64,000 nt of DNA from Pseudarthrobacter phenanthrenivorans (GTDB taxonomy: Bacteria > Actinomycetota > Actinomycetes > Actinomycetales > Micrococcaceae): positions 1-64,000 of the forward strand of contig NZ_JWTB01000002.1 in the NCBI RefSeq assembly GCF_000813845.1, read 5' to 3'. Shown piece by piece: positions 18,028-26,793 of the stretch. The notes beneath the pieces were generated by a model that was given only the letters and a program-made list of their open reading frames with translations, was not told the origin of the DNA and made no database searches. Positions within the stretch are counted from its first letter, which is position 1, and each line of letters opens with the position of its first letter. Made by a program: the position numbers and the translations under genes.

Positions 18028-18933
18028 ATGCAACCACTGGCGGGCTCCGTACGTCAGCACCCGCTGCCGTGGTACTTCGCCGTGACCTTCCTCCTGTCCT
18101 GGGGCGCCATCGTGACGGCCGTGTGGGCAGTCACTGGCGGCCTCTCGCCCACACCGGAACAATTCCAGCGCACCCTCCCCGCCACCGTGCCGGCCATGCT
18201 GCTGGGGCCCGCGGTGGCCGGCCTGGTCCTGACGGGGATCCTGTCGGGGCGGGACGGCTACCGGGACCTTTGGGCCCGGCTGCTCACCTGGCGCGTCGAC
18301 GGGCGCTGGTACCTCTTCGCCCTGCTGGTCGCTCCCGTGACGCTGGCCGTCCCCGTTCTGGTGCTCTGGATTTCTTCCCTGGACTATGCGCCGCGGATTG
18401 CCACCGAGCCGGACCGGGCGGGGACACTTGTCTCGGCCGCCGTCCTGGGGCTGGTGGTCGGGCTGCTCGAGGAGATCGGCTGGACCGGCTTCGCCATTCC
18501 CAGGGCCAGGGAGCACTACAGCATTCTTTGGACAGGGGTTTTGGTGGGGGTGCTGTGGGGAGCCTGGCACTTCTTCGTGAACTTCTGGGGCGGCGGCGGG
18601 ACGAACGGGGGCGTGCCCCTGACGGTCTTCATGCCGCTGTGGGTCGCCGCGGTGCTGGCCGGCCAGCTGACGGCCTACCGGGTGCTCATGGTCTGGGTGT
18701 ATGAGCACACGGGGAGCGTCTCCGTGGCGGCGTTGATGCACGCCAGCCTGGCGGCGTTCCAGTTCATCCTCAACCCGCTGACCCCAGGAGTTCCCCAGCA
18801 GGTCTACCCCTGGGGGCAGGCGGCTGCGATGTGGCTGGTGGTAGCCGCCGTGGCTCTGACTCACCGGGGCGAGATGACGGGCCCGCGGCGTTTCCTGCCC
18901 ATCCACATCAAGTCAGGGCACCGGCGGAGGTAG
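18028..18933 (+). CDS. CPBP family intramembrane glutamic endopeptidase
   Basis: Membrane protein of 301 aa with about eight predicted helices. The CPBP (CAAX protease/bacteriocin-processing) signature is present: EEIGWTGFAIPR near residue 148 (catalytic Glu pair), LWGAWHFFVNF (second motif) and a late LMHASLA with the third motif His. Such proteases cut membrane proteins or processed peptides; substrate unknown. Start ATG at 18028 has GGCGGAGGA about 6 bases upstream; the longer frame overlaps the LuxR gene. Probably co-transcribed with LuxR. Confidence 0.88.
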   Translation: MQPLAGSVRQHPLPWYFAVTFLLSWGAIVTAVWAVTGGLSPTPEQFQRTLPATVPAMLLGPAVAGLVLTGILSGRDGYRDLWARLLTWRVDGRWYLFALLVAPVTLAVPVLVLWISSLDYAPRIATEPDRAGTLVSAAVLGLVVGLLEEIGWTGFAIPRAREHYSILWTGVLVGVLWGAWHFFVNFWGGGGTNGGVPLTVFMPLWVAAVLAGQLTAYRVLMVWVYEHTGSVSVAALMHASLAAFQFILNPLTPGVPQQVYPWGQAAAMWLVVAAVALTHRGEMTGPRRFLPIHIKSGHRRR

Positions 18934-18959
18934 CCGCCCGCTTTCACGCCGGGGCGGGG

Positions 18960-19466
18960 TCACTCTGGATTTTCGGCTGCCAGGATCTGTTCGCGCAGGA
19001 TGTCCGCGTGCCCGCAGTGCTGCGCCAGCTCCCGCAGCATGTGGAGGTAGACCCAGCGCAGCGGGAGCGGCCCCCGCCGGTTGCCGGTCACTACGTCGTC
19101 GAGGCCAAGAGGGGCGGCCGCTGCCCGGGATGCGGCGCAGGCCTCCCGGTGGGCCGCCCGTACGGAGGCGATGGTGTCGCCGTCAGCCAGGATGAACGAT
19201 TCGTCAGGGGTGGCGGGAATGCCTATCCCGCTGCGGGGACGGCCGGTGAAGGCTTCGTCGAACCAGACCTTCTCCACGAAGGTGGCATGCTTCACCAGCC
19301 CCAGCAGGGTGGTGCGGGAGGGAACCATCCGGCGCCGGGCCTGCTCCTCGGTGAGCCCGGCCAGGCACTCGTTGAGCATCTCCCGGTGCTCGTCAATAAA
19401 GAACTCGAACTGGATGCGCCAGGGCTCGTTGATGACGTCGTCCATGGAGTGGAAGTGGGAAGCCAT
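18960..19466 (-). CDS. DinB family protein (DUF664)
   Basis: Helical-bundle protein of 168 aa of the DinB/YfiT superfamily. Features include LNECLAGLTEEQARRRMVPSRTTLLGLVKHATFVEKVWF near the N-terminus and the C-terminal metal-ligand region LRELAQHCGHADILREQIL. Members bind a divalent metal through three His and may act as thiol transferases or stress proteins; the precise reaction is unknown. Single gene, 38 nt from the next minus-strand gene. Confidence 0.85.
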   Translation of the reverse strand: MASHFHSMDDVINEPWRIQFEFFIDEHREMLNECLAGLTEEQARRRMVPSRTTLLGLVKHATFVEKVWFDEAFTGRPRSGIGIPATPDESFILADGDTIASVRAAHREACAASRAAAAPLGLDDVVTGNRRGPLPLRWVYLHMLRELAQHCGHADILREQILAAENPE

Positions 19467-19503
19467 ACGCAGACCCTAGCAAGCCGGGCCGCAGGCACCG
19501 CGG

Positions 19504-20394
19504 CTACTGCCGTGGCCCGGGAGGGCGCCGGTGGCGGTGGTGCAGCTCGTAGTGGTCGAACACATCGGAGGATGTGTCTCCCACGTGGCCGAACTTTCCC
19601 CGCAGCACCCCGGCCAGGTCCTCCAGTGCCGCGTAGAGCATCCGCCCGGCGAACCGAAGCTCGGGGTTGTCGCTGTCCTGGGCATCTGAGGCCAGGCGGT
19701 GGGCATAGGCGATGGTGGCCGGAAGGGACCCGCGCTGCTCCACCTCGTGGAAATAGTAGGTCTCGTGGAAGGACAGCAGGTCGATGCTGACGGAGGCCAC
19801 GTTTCCGGCCATCGATTCCAGCAGGGCAGCAGCGTGCCGGGCCTCAAGGGAAGCGATGCCGGACGGGCCGGCCGCCTCCCGGAAGAGGTTCAGTTGATGG
19901 GCCAGCGCGCGCCGCCGGCTCAGGGCGGGGTAGGTCTGCAGGATCCACGAGACGGTGGCGGTGAGCAGGCCGAAACCGGCCACGGCCTGGAACGCCATCA
20001 CCAGCCGCAGCAGCGGATGCGTCGCCACGATCTCGCCGAATCCCGCGGTGGAGAGGGCCACCAGAGAGATATACAGGGCCTCGGCGAAGTCGGCCTGCCG
20101 GGGCACGTCGGCCGAGTAGGAGAACCCGTCCGGAAGGTGCGGGAGGTACAGCAGCGCCCAGCCCACCGCAGCCAGGGCGGCCCACGCCGCGATGACGGCG
20201 GCCATGGCCAGCGGTGCAGCGACGGTGGAGGCTCCGCCCCTGAGCTTCCTGGATGCCAGCCAGAACCCGCGCATGATGGTCCGGCCCACCGGACCCGAGC
20301 CGTGCGGGTACAGGAGCGTGTGGAAGACGTCGGCCACCATCAGCAGAATCAGTGCCGCGCCGGCCACGGTCAGGAGTACGTCCTCGAAGTCCAT
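19504..20394 (-). CDS. Two-TM potassium channel-like protein
   Basis: Protein of 296 aa: a first membrane segment (about 7-27), second (about 60-83), a pore-loop region and a further helix (about 115-160), then a cytoplasmic helical C-terminus. The pore loop reads LVALSTAGFGEIVATHP, in place of the usual TVGYGD filter, so ion selectivity is doubtful though the Ion_trans_2 architecture is clear. Ends PPGPRQ. Standalone gene, divergent from the GNAT gene with about 100 nt between. Confidence 0.75.
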   Translation of the reverse strand: MDFEDVLLTVAGAALILLMVADVFHTLLYPHGSGPVGRTIMRGFWLASRKLRGGASTVAAPLAMAAVIAAWAALAAVGWALLYLPHLPDGFSYSADVPRQADFAEALYISLVALSTAGFGEIVATHPLLRLVMAFQAVAGFGLLTATVSWILQTYPALSRRRALAHQLNLFREAAGPSGIASLEARHAAALLESMAGNVASVSIDLLSFHETYYFHEVEQRGSLPATIAYAHRLASDAQDSDNPELRFAGRMLYAALEDLAGVLRGKFGHVGDTSSDVFDHYELHHRHRRPPGPRQ

Positions 20395-20499
20395 GCCTCA
20401 TCTTAAGTTGCGCAGGATCGCCGGCGCCCCGGCGGAGATTGCAGGGGTACGACGGCGGCGGCCGGCCCGGGTGCCGGTCCGACTGGCTAGGCTGGCGCC

Positions 20500-21012
20500 A
20501 TGGACTTTCGACTTCGCCAGGCCACCCCGGAGGACGCCGGGGCAGTGGTGCTGATGCAGACGCTGGCGCACGAGGAGTGCTACCGGCACCTGCTGTCACC
20601 GGAGTTCTTCCAGCGGCGCCGGGCAGCCATCCCGGAACGGGTGGAGCGCCGGCGTGCGTTCCTGGCCACCGGAGATCCGCGGATCCTTGCCTTCGACGCC
20701 ACCGGCGAACTGGTGGGCTATGCCGACGCAGGCCCGGGCCGGGAGGACGACGCCCCCGAACCCGTGGAGCTGTACTCGCTCTATACCCTCCGGCGCACCT
20801 ATGGGACCGGCCTGGGGGCAGCCCTGGTGCGTGCCGCCGTCGGCCCCGGTCCGTCCTACCTCTGGGTGCTGGAGAACAATCCGCGGGCGCTCGCCTTCTA
20901 CCTGAAGCAGGGGTTCCGGCCCGACGGCAAGCGCAACACCCTGCCCGTGGAGTGGGAGGAACTGCCCGAGCTCCGGCTGGTCCGCCGGGACGCGGCGGGA
21001 ATCCAAGGGTGA
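20500..21012 (+). CDS. GNAT family N-acetyltransferase
   Basis: Enzyme of 170 aa with the GNAT fold: MDFRLRQATPEDAGAVVLM opens it, ELYSLYTLRRTYGTGLGAALVRAAV carries the acetyl-CoA-binding R/Q-x-x-G-x-G/A-type motif, and LWVLENNPRALAFYLKQGFRPDGKR is the typical C-terminal strand-helix. Substrate unknown. The stop overlaps the GTG start of the DUF1214 gene (GTGA), so it is the first gene of a three-gene unit with DUF1214 and DUF1254. Confidence 0.88.
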   Translation: MDFRLRQATPEDAGAVVLMQTLAHEECYRHLLSPEFFQRRRAAIPERVERRRAFLATGDPRILAFDATGELVGYADAGPGREDDAPEPVELYSLYTLRRTYGTGLGAALVRAAVGPGPSYLWVLENNPRALAFYLKQGFRPDGKRNTLPVEWEELPELRLVRRDAAGIQG

Positions 21013-21683
21013 GCAGGACCTACACGTACTTTGCGGCCCTGGTCGGCACGGTCTGCGTGGCGTTCATCCTCGCCATGCTCTTCCTGCCGTTGACGCGGAC
21101 GGTCCGCAGCGATGTGCTGCAGGGTTTCCTGATCGGCTTCGGCCTGGCCTTTGTGACAGCCCAGGCCTACGCGAGGATCAAAGCGGTGAGGACCAACGGG
21201 TGGACCACCATGCCCCGGCTGGGCAATCCGGGCAACGGCATGCTGATGCGGGCGGCCTGCGCGCAACTGTTCCCCGGCCCCGTCAACACGGCAGAGGAAG
21301 CGGTGTACTGGTGGACCAACTCGGATGGGAATGGTGCGGCGCTGGACGGCCGGCACCGCTACCTCCTCCGGTTCCCTGCCGGCGGCCTGCCGCCGAACGA
21401 CGCCTTCTGGTCGCTCACCATGGGCGATGCGCGGAACCGTTTCGTCCCCAATCCCCTCCGGAGGTACAGCGTGGGCGACCGGTCCGGGCTCATCCCCAAC
21501 CCTGACGGGTCCGTCGACATCCACATCCAGGCCGCGGCTCCGCCTGGACGGGACGCAAACTGGCTTCCCGCGCCGTCCGGAAAGTTCATTTTGTGGCTCC
21601 GCGTCTACCAGCCGGGCCCGGCGATCCTGGCGGGAAGCTACGTGGTGCCGGCCGTGGCCAGGGTGGAAGGCGCGACGCCGTGA
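21009..21683 (+). CDS. DUF1214 domain-containing membrane protein
   Basis: Protein of 224 aa starting at GTG (VSRTYTYFAAL), with a 4-nt overlap with the GNAT stop. Two N-terminal hydrophobic segments (about 5-25 and 35-55) are followed by the DUF1214 domain, a beta-rich module (PNDAFWSLTMGDARNRFVPNPL, KFILWLRVYQPGPAILAGSY). DUF1214 and DUF1254 usually occur in one polypeptide; here they are adjacent separate genes. Function unknown; the domain is likely outside the membrane. The much longer frame beginning at 20352 is not used. Confidence 0.85.
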   Translation: MSRTYTYFAALVGTVCVAFILAMLFLPLTRTVRSDVLQGFLIGFGLAFVTAQAYARIKAVRTNGWTTMPRLGNPGNGMLMRAACAQLFPGPVNTAEEAVYWWTNSDGNGAALDGRHRYLLRFPAGGLPPNDAFWSLTMGDARNRFVPNPLRRYSVGDRSGLIPNPDGSVDIHIQAAAPPGRDANWLPAPSGKFILWLRVYQPGPAILAGSYVVPAVARVEGATP

Positions 21684-22270
21684 GACTGGAGCACCTCCTG
21701 ATCTTCGGCGCGGTCATGGCCGCCACCTGGTTCGCCGCGACCTATTTTTGGCCCCGCATGCTCCTGTCGGTGTTCAAGCGCGCCATCCTGGCCAAGGGGT
21801 TCGGTGAGGGGCCCATCCCCGTCAACACGCTCTACACGCAGTCGCAGGCCCTCTTCGCCGACCCCCTGCAGGTGCCCGCGGGCGGCTCGAAACTTGCCTC
21901 GGCCGGCGTCAACCGGGACACCCTCCTGACGCTCGCCTGGCTGGACCTCTCGAAGGGCCCGCTGGTCCTCCACGTCCCGGATATGGCAGGGCGCTACTAC
22001 AGCGTCCAGTTCACCAACCCGGCGACCAACACCAATTTCGCCTATGTGGGGAAGCGCACCACCGGTACCGGGGCCGGCGATTTCCTCATCACCGGGCCCG
22101 GGTGGTCCGGCATCGTCCCCGACGGGATGGGGCATATTGCGTCGCCACGGCGTTCGGTGCTCCTGGTCGGCAGGGTGCTGGTCCTGGACGGGGCTGACCT
22201 GGCAACCGCGCATCGGCTGTCCACACGGATGGGCCTGGCGCCCGGCTGGCAGCGCCCGGCGGGGGTGTAA
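21680..22270 (+). CDS. DUF1254 domain-containing membrane protein
   Basis: Protein of 196 aa starting at GTG (VRLEHLLIFGAVMAATWFAAT), again with a GTGA overlap. One N-terminal membrane segment, then the DUF1254 fold: GVNRDTLLTLAWLDLSKGPLVLHVPDMAGRYYSVQFTNPATNTNF. It is the natural partner of the preceding DUF1214 protein, and the two probably form a heteromer at the outer face of the membrane. A GC-rich hairpin follows at once. Confidence 0.85.
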   Translation: MRLEHLLIFGAVMAATWFAATYFWPRMLLSVFKRAILAKGFGEGPIPVNTLYTQSQALFADPLQVPAGGSKLASAGVNRDTLLTLAWLDLSKGPLVLHVPDMAGRYYSVQFTNPATNTNFAYVGKRTTGTGAGDFLITGPGWSGIVPDGMGHIASPRRSVLLVGRVLVLDGADLATAHRLSTRMGLAPGWQRPAGV

Positions 22271-22277
22271 GGCACGA

Positions 22278-22306
22278 CGGCGGCGCGCAGCGCGGGTGCG
22301 CCGCCG
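22278..22306. terminator. Hairpin between convergent DUF1254 and FAD dehydrogenase genes
   Basis: CGGCGGCGC (22278-22286) pairs with GCGCCGCCG (22298-22306) around an 11-base loop. No T-tract on either strand; position between convergent stops suggests a bidirectional terminator. Confidence 0.6.
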
Positions 22307-22325
22307 CTGTACTCTGGGGGCGGGC

Positions 22326-24002
22326 TTACAGTGCGCGGGCGAGCGCCCGGCCCACGGTGCGGCCGGTGAAAAGGCAACCGCCCAGGAAGGTGCCCTCCAG
22401 CGCGTTGTATCCATGGGCGCCGCCGCCGCCAAAGCCCGCAGCTTCTCCTGCGGCGTAGAGCCCGGGAATCGGGGCCCCGTCCTGGCCGAGGGCCTGCCCG
22501 TCCAGGTTGGTCTGGATCCCGCCCAGCGACTTCCGCGTGACCACGTGCAGCCTGACGGCGATCAGCGGACCCGCGGCCGGGTCCAGAATCCGGTGCGGCT
22601 TCACGGTCCGGAAGAGCCTGTCGCCCAGGTACCGGCGGCTGTTGCGGATGCCCGTGACCTGGGCGTCCTTGGAATAGGGGTTCCGGATCTCGGCGTCGCG
22701 CTCCCCGATCTGCCGCCGGAGCAGCGCGTGATCCAGCAGCGGCTGGTCCGTCAGCCCGTTCATCCCGCGCACCAGCTCCTCCAGGGTGTCCGCCACCACG
22801 AAGTCCGCGCCGTGTTCCTTGAACGCCTCGATGGGCCCGGACGCGCCGCGTCCCAGCCGGGTCTTCAGCAGCAGCTTCAGGTCCCGGTTGGTGATGTCCG
22901 GGTTCTGCTCCGAACCGGAGAGGGCGAATTCCTTCTCGATGATGCGTTGGTTGAGGATGAACCAGGAATGGTCGTACTGCGCGGGGCCGGGGGTGGTCCG
23001 CAGCAGGCGCAGGGTGCCCAGGGTATCGTAGCCCGGCAGGCCGGGGGAGGGGAGCCGCCGGCCCAGGGCGTCGAACCACAGGGACGAGGGGCCGGGGAGG
23101 ATCCGGATGGCGTGGTCCGGCCAGATGGGGTTCCAGTTCTGGATCCCTTCGGTGTAGTGCCACATCCGGTCGCGGTTCACCAGCCGCACGCCGGACCCGT
23201 CCGCGATGTCGAGCATCCTTCCGTCCACATGCTGCGGAACGCCGGTGACCATCTTCCGCGGCGGTGTTCCCAGCCGGTCCGGCCACCATTTCCGCACCAG
23301 GGTATGATTACCGCCGATGCCGCCGGAGGCGATCACCACTGCCTGCGCCCGCAGCTCGAACCCGCGCACCACATCCCGGTTGGAGGACACCCCGCGCGGG
23401 GCGTCATCGGGTGCCAGCACGGCGCCGCGCACCCCGGTGACCGTCCCGCCGTCGGACGTTAAACCGTCCACCCGGTGCCGGAAGAAGAACTGGACGCCGC
23501 CCGCCGAGGCAGCCGCCCGGGCTTTGGCGGCGAACGGTTCCGATACCCCGGTGCCGGTTCCCCAGGGAACGTGGAAGCGGGGGACCGAGTTGCCGTGGCC
23601 GCCCGCCCTGCCGTCGCCGCGTTCGGCCCAGCCCACCAGGGGCGTGAACCGGATGCCCTGGCCGTGCAGCCAGGCGCGCTTCTCGCCGGCGGCGAACTCC
23701 ACGAACGCACGGCCCCACCGCTGCGCCCACTCGTCCTCGGGAAGCGGGCCGGACAGGCGGTCCCACTGCGCCGACCCCTGCCAGTCCTGCCAGGCCAGCT
23801 CAAAGGAGTCCTTCACGCCCAGGCGGCGCTGCATCGGAGTGTCCACCAGGAAGAGGCCGCCCAGCGACCAGAACGCCTGCCCGCCCAGGTTGGCGGGGTT
23901 CTCCTGCTCCACGATGGCCACCCGCTTGCCGGCCCGGACCAACTCATTGCTGGCCACCAGGCCGGCCAGGCCGCCGCCGATGATGATGACGTCCGCGTCC
24001 AT
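22326..24002 (-). CDS. FAD-binding dehydrogenase (KstD-like)
   Basis: Flavoprotein of 558 aa. The N-terminal dinucleotide fold VIIIGGGLAGLVASNELVRAGKRVAIVEQE is followed by a fumarate-reductase/3-ketosteroid-dehydrogenase-like middle, and the C-terminal FAD loop reads GLYAAGEAAGFGGGGAHGYNALEGTFLGGCLFTGRTVG. This group acts on CH-CH bonds with an unknown acceptor; steroid activity cannot be assumed. Monocistronic, 31 nt downstream of the phosphoesterase gene on the same strand. Confidence 0.88.
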   Translation of the reverse strand: MDADVIIIGGGLAGLVASNELVRAGKRVAIVEQENPANLGGQAFWSLGGLFLVDTPMQRRLGVKDSFELAWQDWQGSAQWDRLSGPLPEDEWAQRWGRAFVEFAAGEKRAWLHGQGIRFTPLVGWAERGDGRAGGHGNSVPRFHVPWGTGTGVSEPFAAKARAAASAGGVQFFFRHRVDGLTSDGGTVTGVRGAVLAPDDAPRGVSSNRDVVRGFELRAQAVVIASGGIGGNHTLVRKWWPDRLGTPPRKMVTGVPQHVDGRMLDIADGSGVRLVNRDRMWHYTEGIQNWNPIWPDHAIRILPGPSSLWFDALGRRLPSPGLPGYDTLGTLRLLRTTPGPAQYDHSWFILNQRIIEKEFALSGSEQNPDITNRDLKLLLKTRLGRGASGPIEAFKEHGADFVVADTLEELVRGMNGLTDQPLLDHALLRRQIGERDAEIRNPYSKDAQVTGIRNSRRYLGDRLFRTVKPHRILDPAAGPLIAVRLHVVTRKSLGGIQTNLDGQALGQDGAPIPGLYAAGEAAGFGGGGAHGYNALEGTFLGGCLFTGRTVGRALARAL

Positions 24003-24033
24003 CCGGTCCCCTTTTCGGCTGGTGCCTGACCCG

Positions 24034-25182
24034 TCAGACGCCTGCGTTGTAAACGTCGAGTCCGAACCGGTTCAGTCCGGGTGACCCAGCGTAACCCAGG
24101 TAGGGAAGACCGAACGTGTCCTCGATGCTGGCCAACAGGCTGTAGTGGTTGTAGGGGGTGGTGGACCACGTGCCGCCCTTGGTGAACGGGGAGAGGACCA
24201 GGGCGCCCACCCGGCCACCGCCCATCCCGGTGATGCCTGGCAGCGGCGCATTGGGGCCGGGGCCCTCGCCGCAGCAGGCGCTGGCATCGGACTGCGGCCC
24301 GTCAGACTCATCGAAGGTAATGACCAGGACCCCGTCCTGCTTGAACGCCGGGGATGAGGTGATCGCCGGCACCCACTGCCTGAGCCACTCGTCGGCGCTC
24401 GCCAGCCCGCCCGGCTGGCCGTCCACGCAGGGGGCGTCGTGCCCGTCGTGGCAGAGATTGGGCGTGATCATCGACAGGTTTGGGGTAGTGGCAACCGTTG
24501 CGAGGTCTGTCGTCAAGGCGCTGAGGTCCACATCATTGGCCGCGCAGTCCGGCGATCCCGTGATGCCGGCGAAGTAGACGAAGGGATTGTGCCTGGCGGC
24601 GTACTGGTCTCCGACCTTCGCCTTCTGCGTGTCGTCGACGGCGCCCAGCGCAGGATGGCGGCACGGTGAGCCCATGTCCTCCATGTACCCTTTCCAGGTC
24701 TTCCCGGCAGCCTTCAACTGTCCGGCCACGGTGGGGACGGTGTCGGGGAACACGCAGCCGTCCCCCACCGCCTGGCCGGGGCTGGCCGTGCCCGCACCCA
24801 CAAACGGCGTATAGGTCTGGCAGTCCGCCTGCATTTGGGGATTGGGCCCCTGGCCGGAAATCTGCGCCACATAGTTGGGCTGGGAGTTGTGGGCCGTACC
24901 GTAGTACTGGTTCAGCAGCACGCCCTGGCTGCGGAGGGTCTGCGAAAGGTAGGGAGCGGCCGACGCCGGGCCCCAGGTTTCGTCGTAGCCCTTGTTTTCG
25001 AGGTTGATGACGAAGACGTGGTTGGCTCCGGGCAGGTAGCCTTTGCTGGTGGATGCGGCGGGGGCAGCCGCTGTGGCGGCAACCGGGGTGGAGGTGGCCG
25101 CGGCGCCGCCGAATAGGGCAGCGGCGGCTACCGCGATAACTGCAGCGGCAGTTTGAAGTCTCAGTTTCACGGGAGTGTCCAT
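24034..25182 (-). CDS. Secreted phosphoesterase / acid phosphatase-like protein
   Basis: Protein of 382 aa with a signal peptide (LQTAAAVIAVAAAALFGGAAA) and an alkaline-phosphatase-superfamily phosphoesterase domain (PF04185 type): NHVFVINLENKGYDETWG with the metal region, QYYGTAHNSQPNYVAQISGQ, and VLVITFDESDG near the C-terminal half. Likely an exported phosphatase releasing phosphate from esters. The start at 25182 overlaps the upstream phospholipase gene by 16 nt, so the two form an operon. A longer frame from 25251 overlaps the neighbour further. Confidence 0.87.
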   Translation of the reverse strand: MDTPVKLRLQTAAAVIAVAAAALFGGAAATSTPVAATAAAPAASTSKGYLPGANHVFVINLENKGYDETWGPASAAPYLSQTLRSQGVLLNQYYGTAHNSQPNYVAQISGQGPNPQMQADCQTYTPFVGAGTASPGQAVGDGCVFPDTVPTVAGQLKAAGKTWKGYMEDMGSPCRHPALGAVDDTQKAKVGDQYAARHNPFVYFAGITGSPDCAANDVDLSALTTDLATVATTPNLSMITPNLCHDGHDAPCVDGQPGGLASADEWLRQWVPAITSSPAFKQDGVLVITFDESDGPQSDASACCGEGPGPNAPLPGITGMGGGRVGALVLSPFTKGGTWSTTPYNHYSLLASIEDTFGLPYLGYAGSPGLNRFGLDVYNAGV

Positions 25183-26432
25183 CCGTCGGCGAGTGCTTTG
25201 TCCTTCAGTCCCGACCATTCCTCCGCCGGCGGCGGCCCGACGGGGCTGCATGCGGGACCCGCCACGAATGGCGGGACCAAGTACGTGGGGGCGGAAAGGT
25301 TGGCCGGGGTGCCGAAGTCAAGGACTTCGGCAATGTTCCTGGCAGCCTGGTCCCGCGGCGTCAGGGGAGCGAGGTTCCAGCGCCATTCGATCGCCTTGAG
25401 GACCGAGGTGTGATCGTAGACATCGTGGGCTACGTACCGGCGGCGGGCGCGGGGCGAGACCACCAGCGATGGAACACGGAAGCCGCGCAGGGCCGTGTCG
25501 GGGCTGGTGTCCGGGGCCGTTCCAGGCGGCACATGGTCGTAGAAGCCGCCCGCTTCGTCGTAGTTGACCACCAGCAGGGTGTTGGCCCAGCCGGGTCCGG
25601 ACGTGACGGCGTTGTAGACCTCCGCCAGGAACGTTTCGCCGGAGCGGATGTCGGCGTGGGGGTGGTCGTCCCCGGACGTGCCGGAGCCCTCGTCCGTGAA
25701 GCGAGGATCCACGAAGGACACGGCCGGAAGGGCTCCTGCCGAGCAGTCCGTGAGGAACTCCGCATACGGGCGGGAGATCCCCTGGTACTTCGTTCCCCAC
25801 AGCGCGGTGAAGGGGATATCGCCGTAGTAGTACTTGCCGGAAACGCCTGCTGCAGCCAGCCGGTCCCAGATGGTGGGAAGCGTGGAGGTTGCGGAGGAGT
25901 TGTGGATCCGGTCCGTGGCAGCAGCGTGCTGGTAGAAACGGTTGGGGTAGGTTTCCGCCATGGTTGCCGCAAAGTAGCGGTCGCAGACTGTCCAGTCCGG
26001 CCCGGCCTGCCGCCAGAAGTCCAGGTCGGCCGCGCCGTAGTAGCCGACGGCGAACTCGTCATTTTCGCCGGCCCGCAGCCAGCCGTCGTTCCTGCCGTTG
26101 TTGTACTGGATCCGGCCGCCCTCATAGGAGTGGTCGGGATCCGGGTGGCCGCAGCCCTGGTAATCGGCCAGGTGGTAGGTGGAGTGCGGGATGCCGTAGC
26201 GGTCGGTGTAGCTCAAGCCGGACTGTGCCCCGTCGGCGCCGGGCATCCAGCCCAGGAAGTGGTCGAAGGAGCGGTTCTCCATCATCACCACGATGATGTG
26301 CTCAATGCCCGAAGTCCCTGGGTCCGGAAGCGCAGCAGGGGCCGCTGCGGCCGGCCGGAGCGTGCTGCCGGCGGCCAGCGTGGTGGCCGCCGCGGTGCCT
26401 GCTGCGAAGAAGCGGCGTCTCGAAAGATTCAC
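25167..26432 (-). CDS. Tat-exported phospholipase C-type phosphoesterase
   Basis: Protein of 421 aa of the phosphatidylcholine-preferring phospholipase C family (PF04185). The N-terminus VNLSRRRFFAAGTAAATTLA has the twin-arginine Tat motif. Active-site regions IEHIIVVMMENRSFDHFLGWMPG, HSYEGGRIQYNNGRNDGW and DEAGGFYDHVPP are present. The GTG start at 26432 has AAGGAA upstream and places the Tat signal at the very end; the frame from 26588 adds unrelated sequence. First gene of the operon; phosphate-starvation control is suggested by context. Confidence 0.88.
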   Translation of the reverse strand: MNLSRRRFFAAGTAAATTLAAGSTLRPAAAAPAALPDPGTSGIEHIIVVMMENRSFDHFLGWMPGADGAQSGLSYTDRYGIPHSTYHLADYQGCGHPDPDHSYEGGRIQYNNGRNDGWLRAGENDEFAVGYYGAADLDFWRQAGPDWTVCDRYFAATMAETYPNRFYQHAAATDRIHNSSATSTLPTIWDRLAAAGVSGKYYYGDIPFTALWGTKYQGISRPYAEFLTDCSAGALPAVSFVDPRFTDEGSGTSGDDHPHADIRSGETFLAEVYNAVTSGPGWANTLLVVNYDEAGGFYDHVPPGTAPDTSPDTALRGFRVPSLVVSPRARRRYVAHDVYDHTSVLKAIEWRWNLAPLTPRDQAARNIAEVLDFGTPANLSAPTYLVPPFVAGPACSPVGPPPAEEWSGLKDKALADGWTLP

Positions 26433-26793
26433 GTCAGATTCCTTGTCCGTCACGGAAGACGGCGAAGCGGGCACGCCCCCCCACGATGGGCCGATCGCCG
26501 AACCGAAGTTACTGGTCGGTAAGATTTTCGCGTTCCCCAGTAGATCACGGCCCGGTTGCCGCCAAGGCCGGAACGAGGCTCTGTTCATGCAGTGTTAATC
26601 AGAGGTTCCGCCGGGGCTGCGCCTCGGCTCGAAGACCGTTTGCCGCGCATTCCCCGCCGCTCGGCGCAGAATTAGTATGTTTACTGACGATTTGGCTGAT
26701 GATTACCGAAGGCATCAGTCCTGACGGGGGTAGGGCCTTTCGCCTCTGGATCGATCAGACATCGACGTCTTCGACAAGCAAAGGGAATCAACC
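26433..26793. other. Divergent intergenic region, 361 bases
   Basis: No gene seen. It holds the candidate PhoP box, a TetR-like dyad TTAC-TGGTCG-GTAA at about 26507-26520, and, on the OFA side, CTGATG...CATCAG (about 26696-26717). The ribosome binding site AAAGGG lies 9 bases before the OFA start. Confidence 0.6.
26583..26615 (+). promoter_or_regulatory. Possible PhoP box: three 11-bp direct repeats
   Basis: Units GTTCATGCAGT, GTTAATCAGAG and GTTCCGCCGGG follow one another with 11-bp phasing, as in actinobacterial PhoP boxes. They lie in the 360-base divergent region between the phospholipase and OFA genes. Units 2 and 3 are degenerate. Confidence 0.3.

Noticed and set aside
26680..26740. 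Fluoride-like riboswitch in the OFA leader (GGCTGATGATTACC)
   Set aside because: Only one short segment resembles the motif; the upstream aptamer half is missing.
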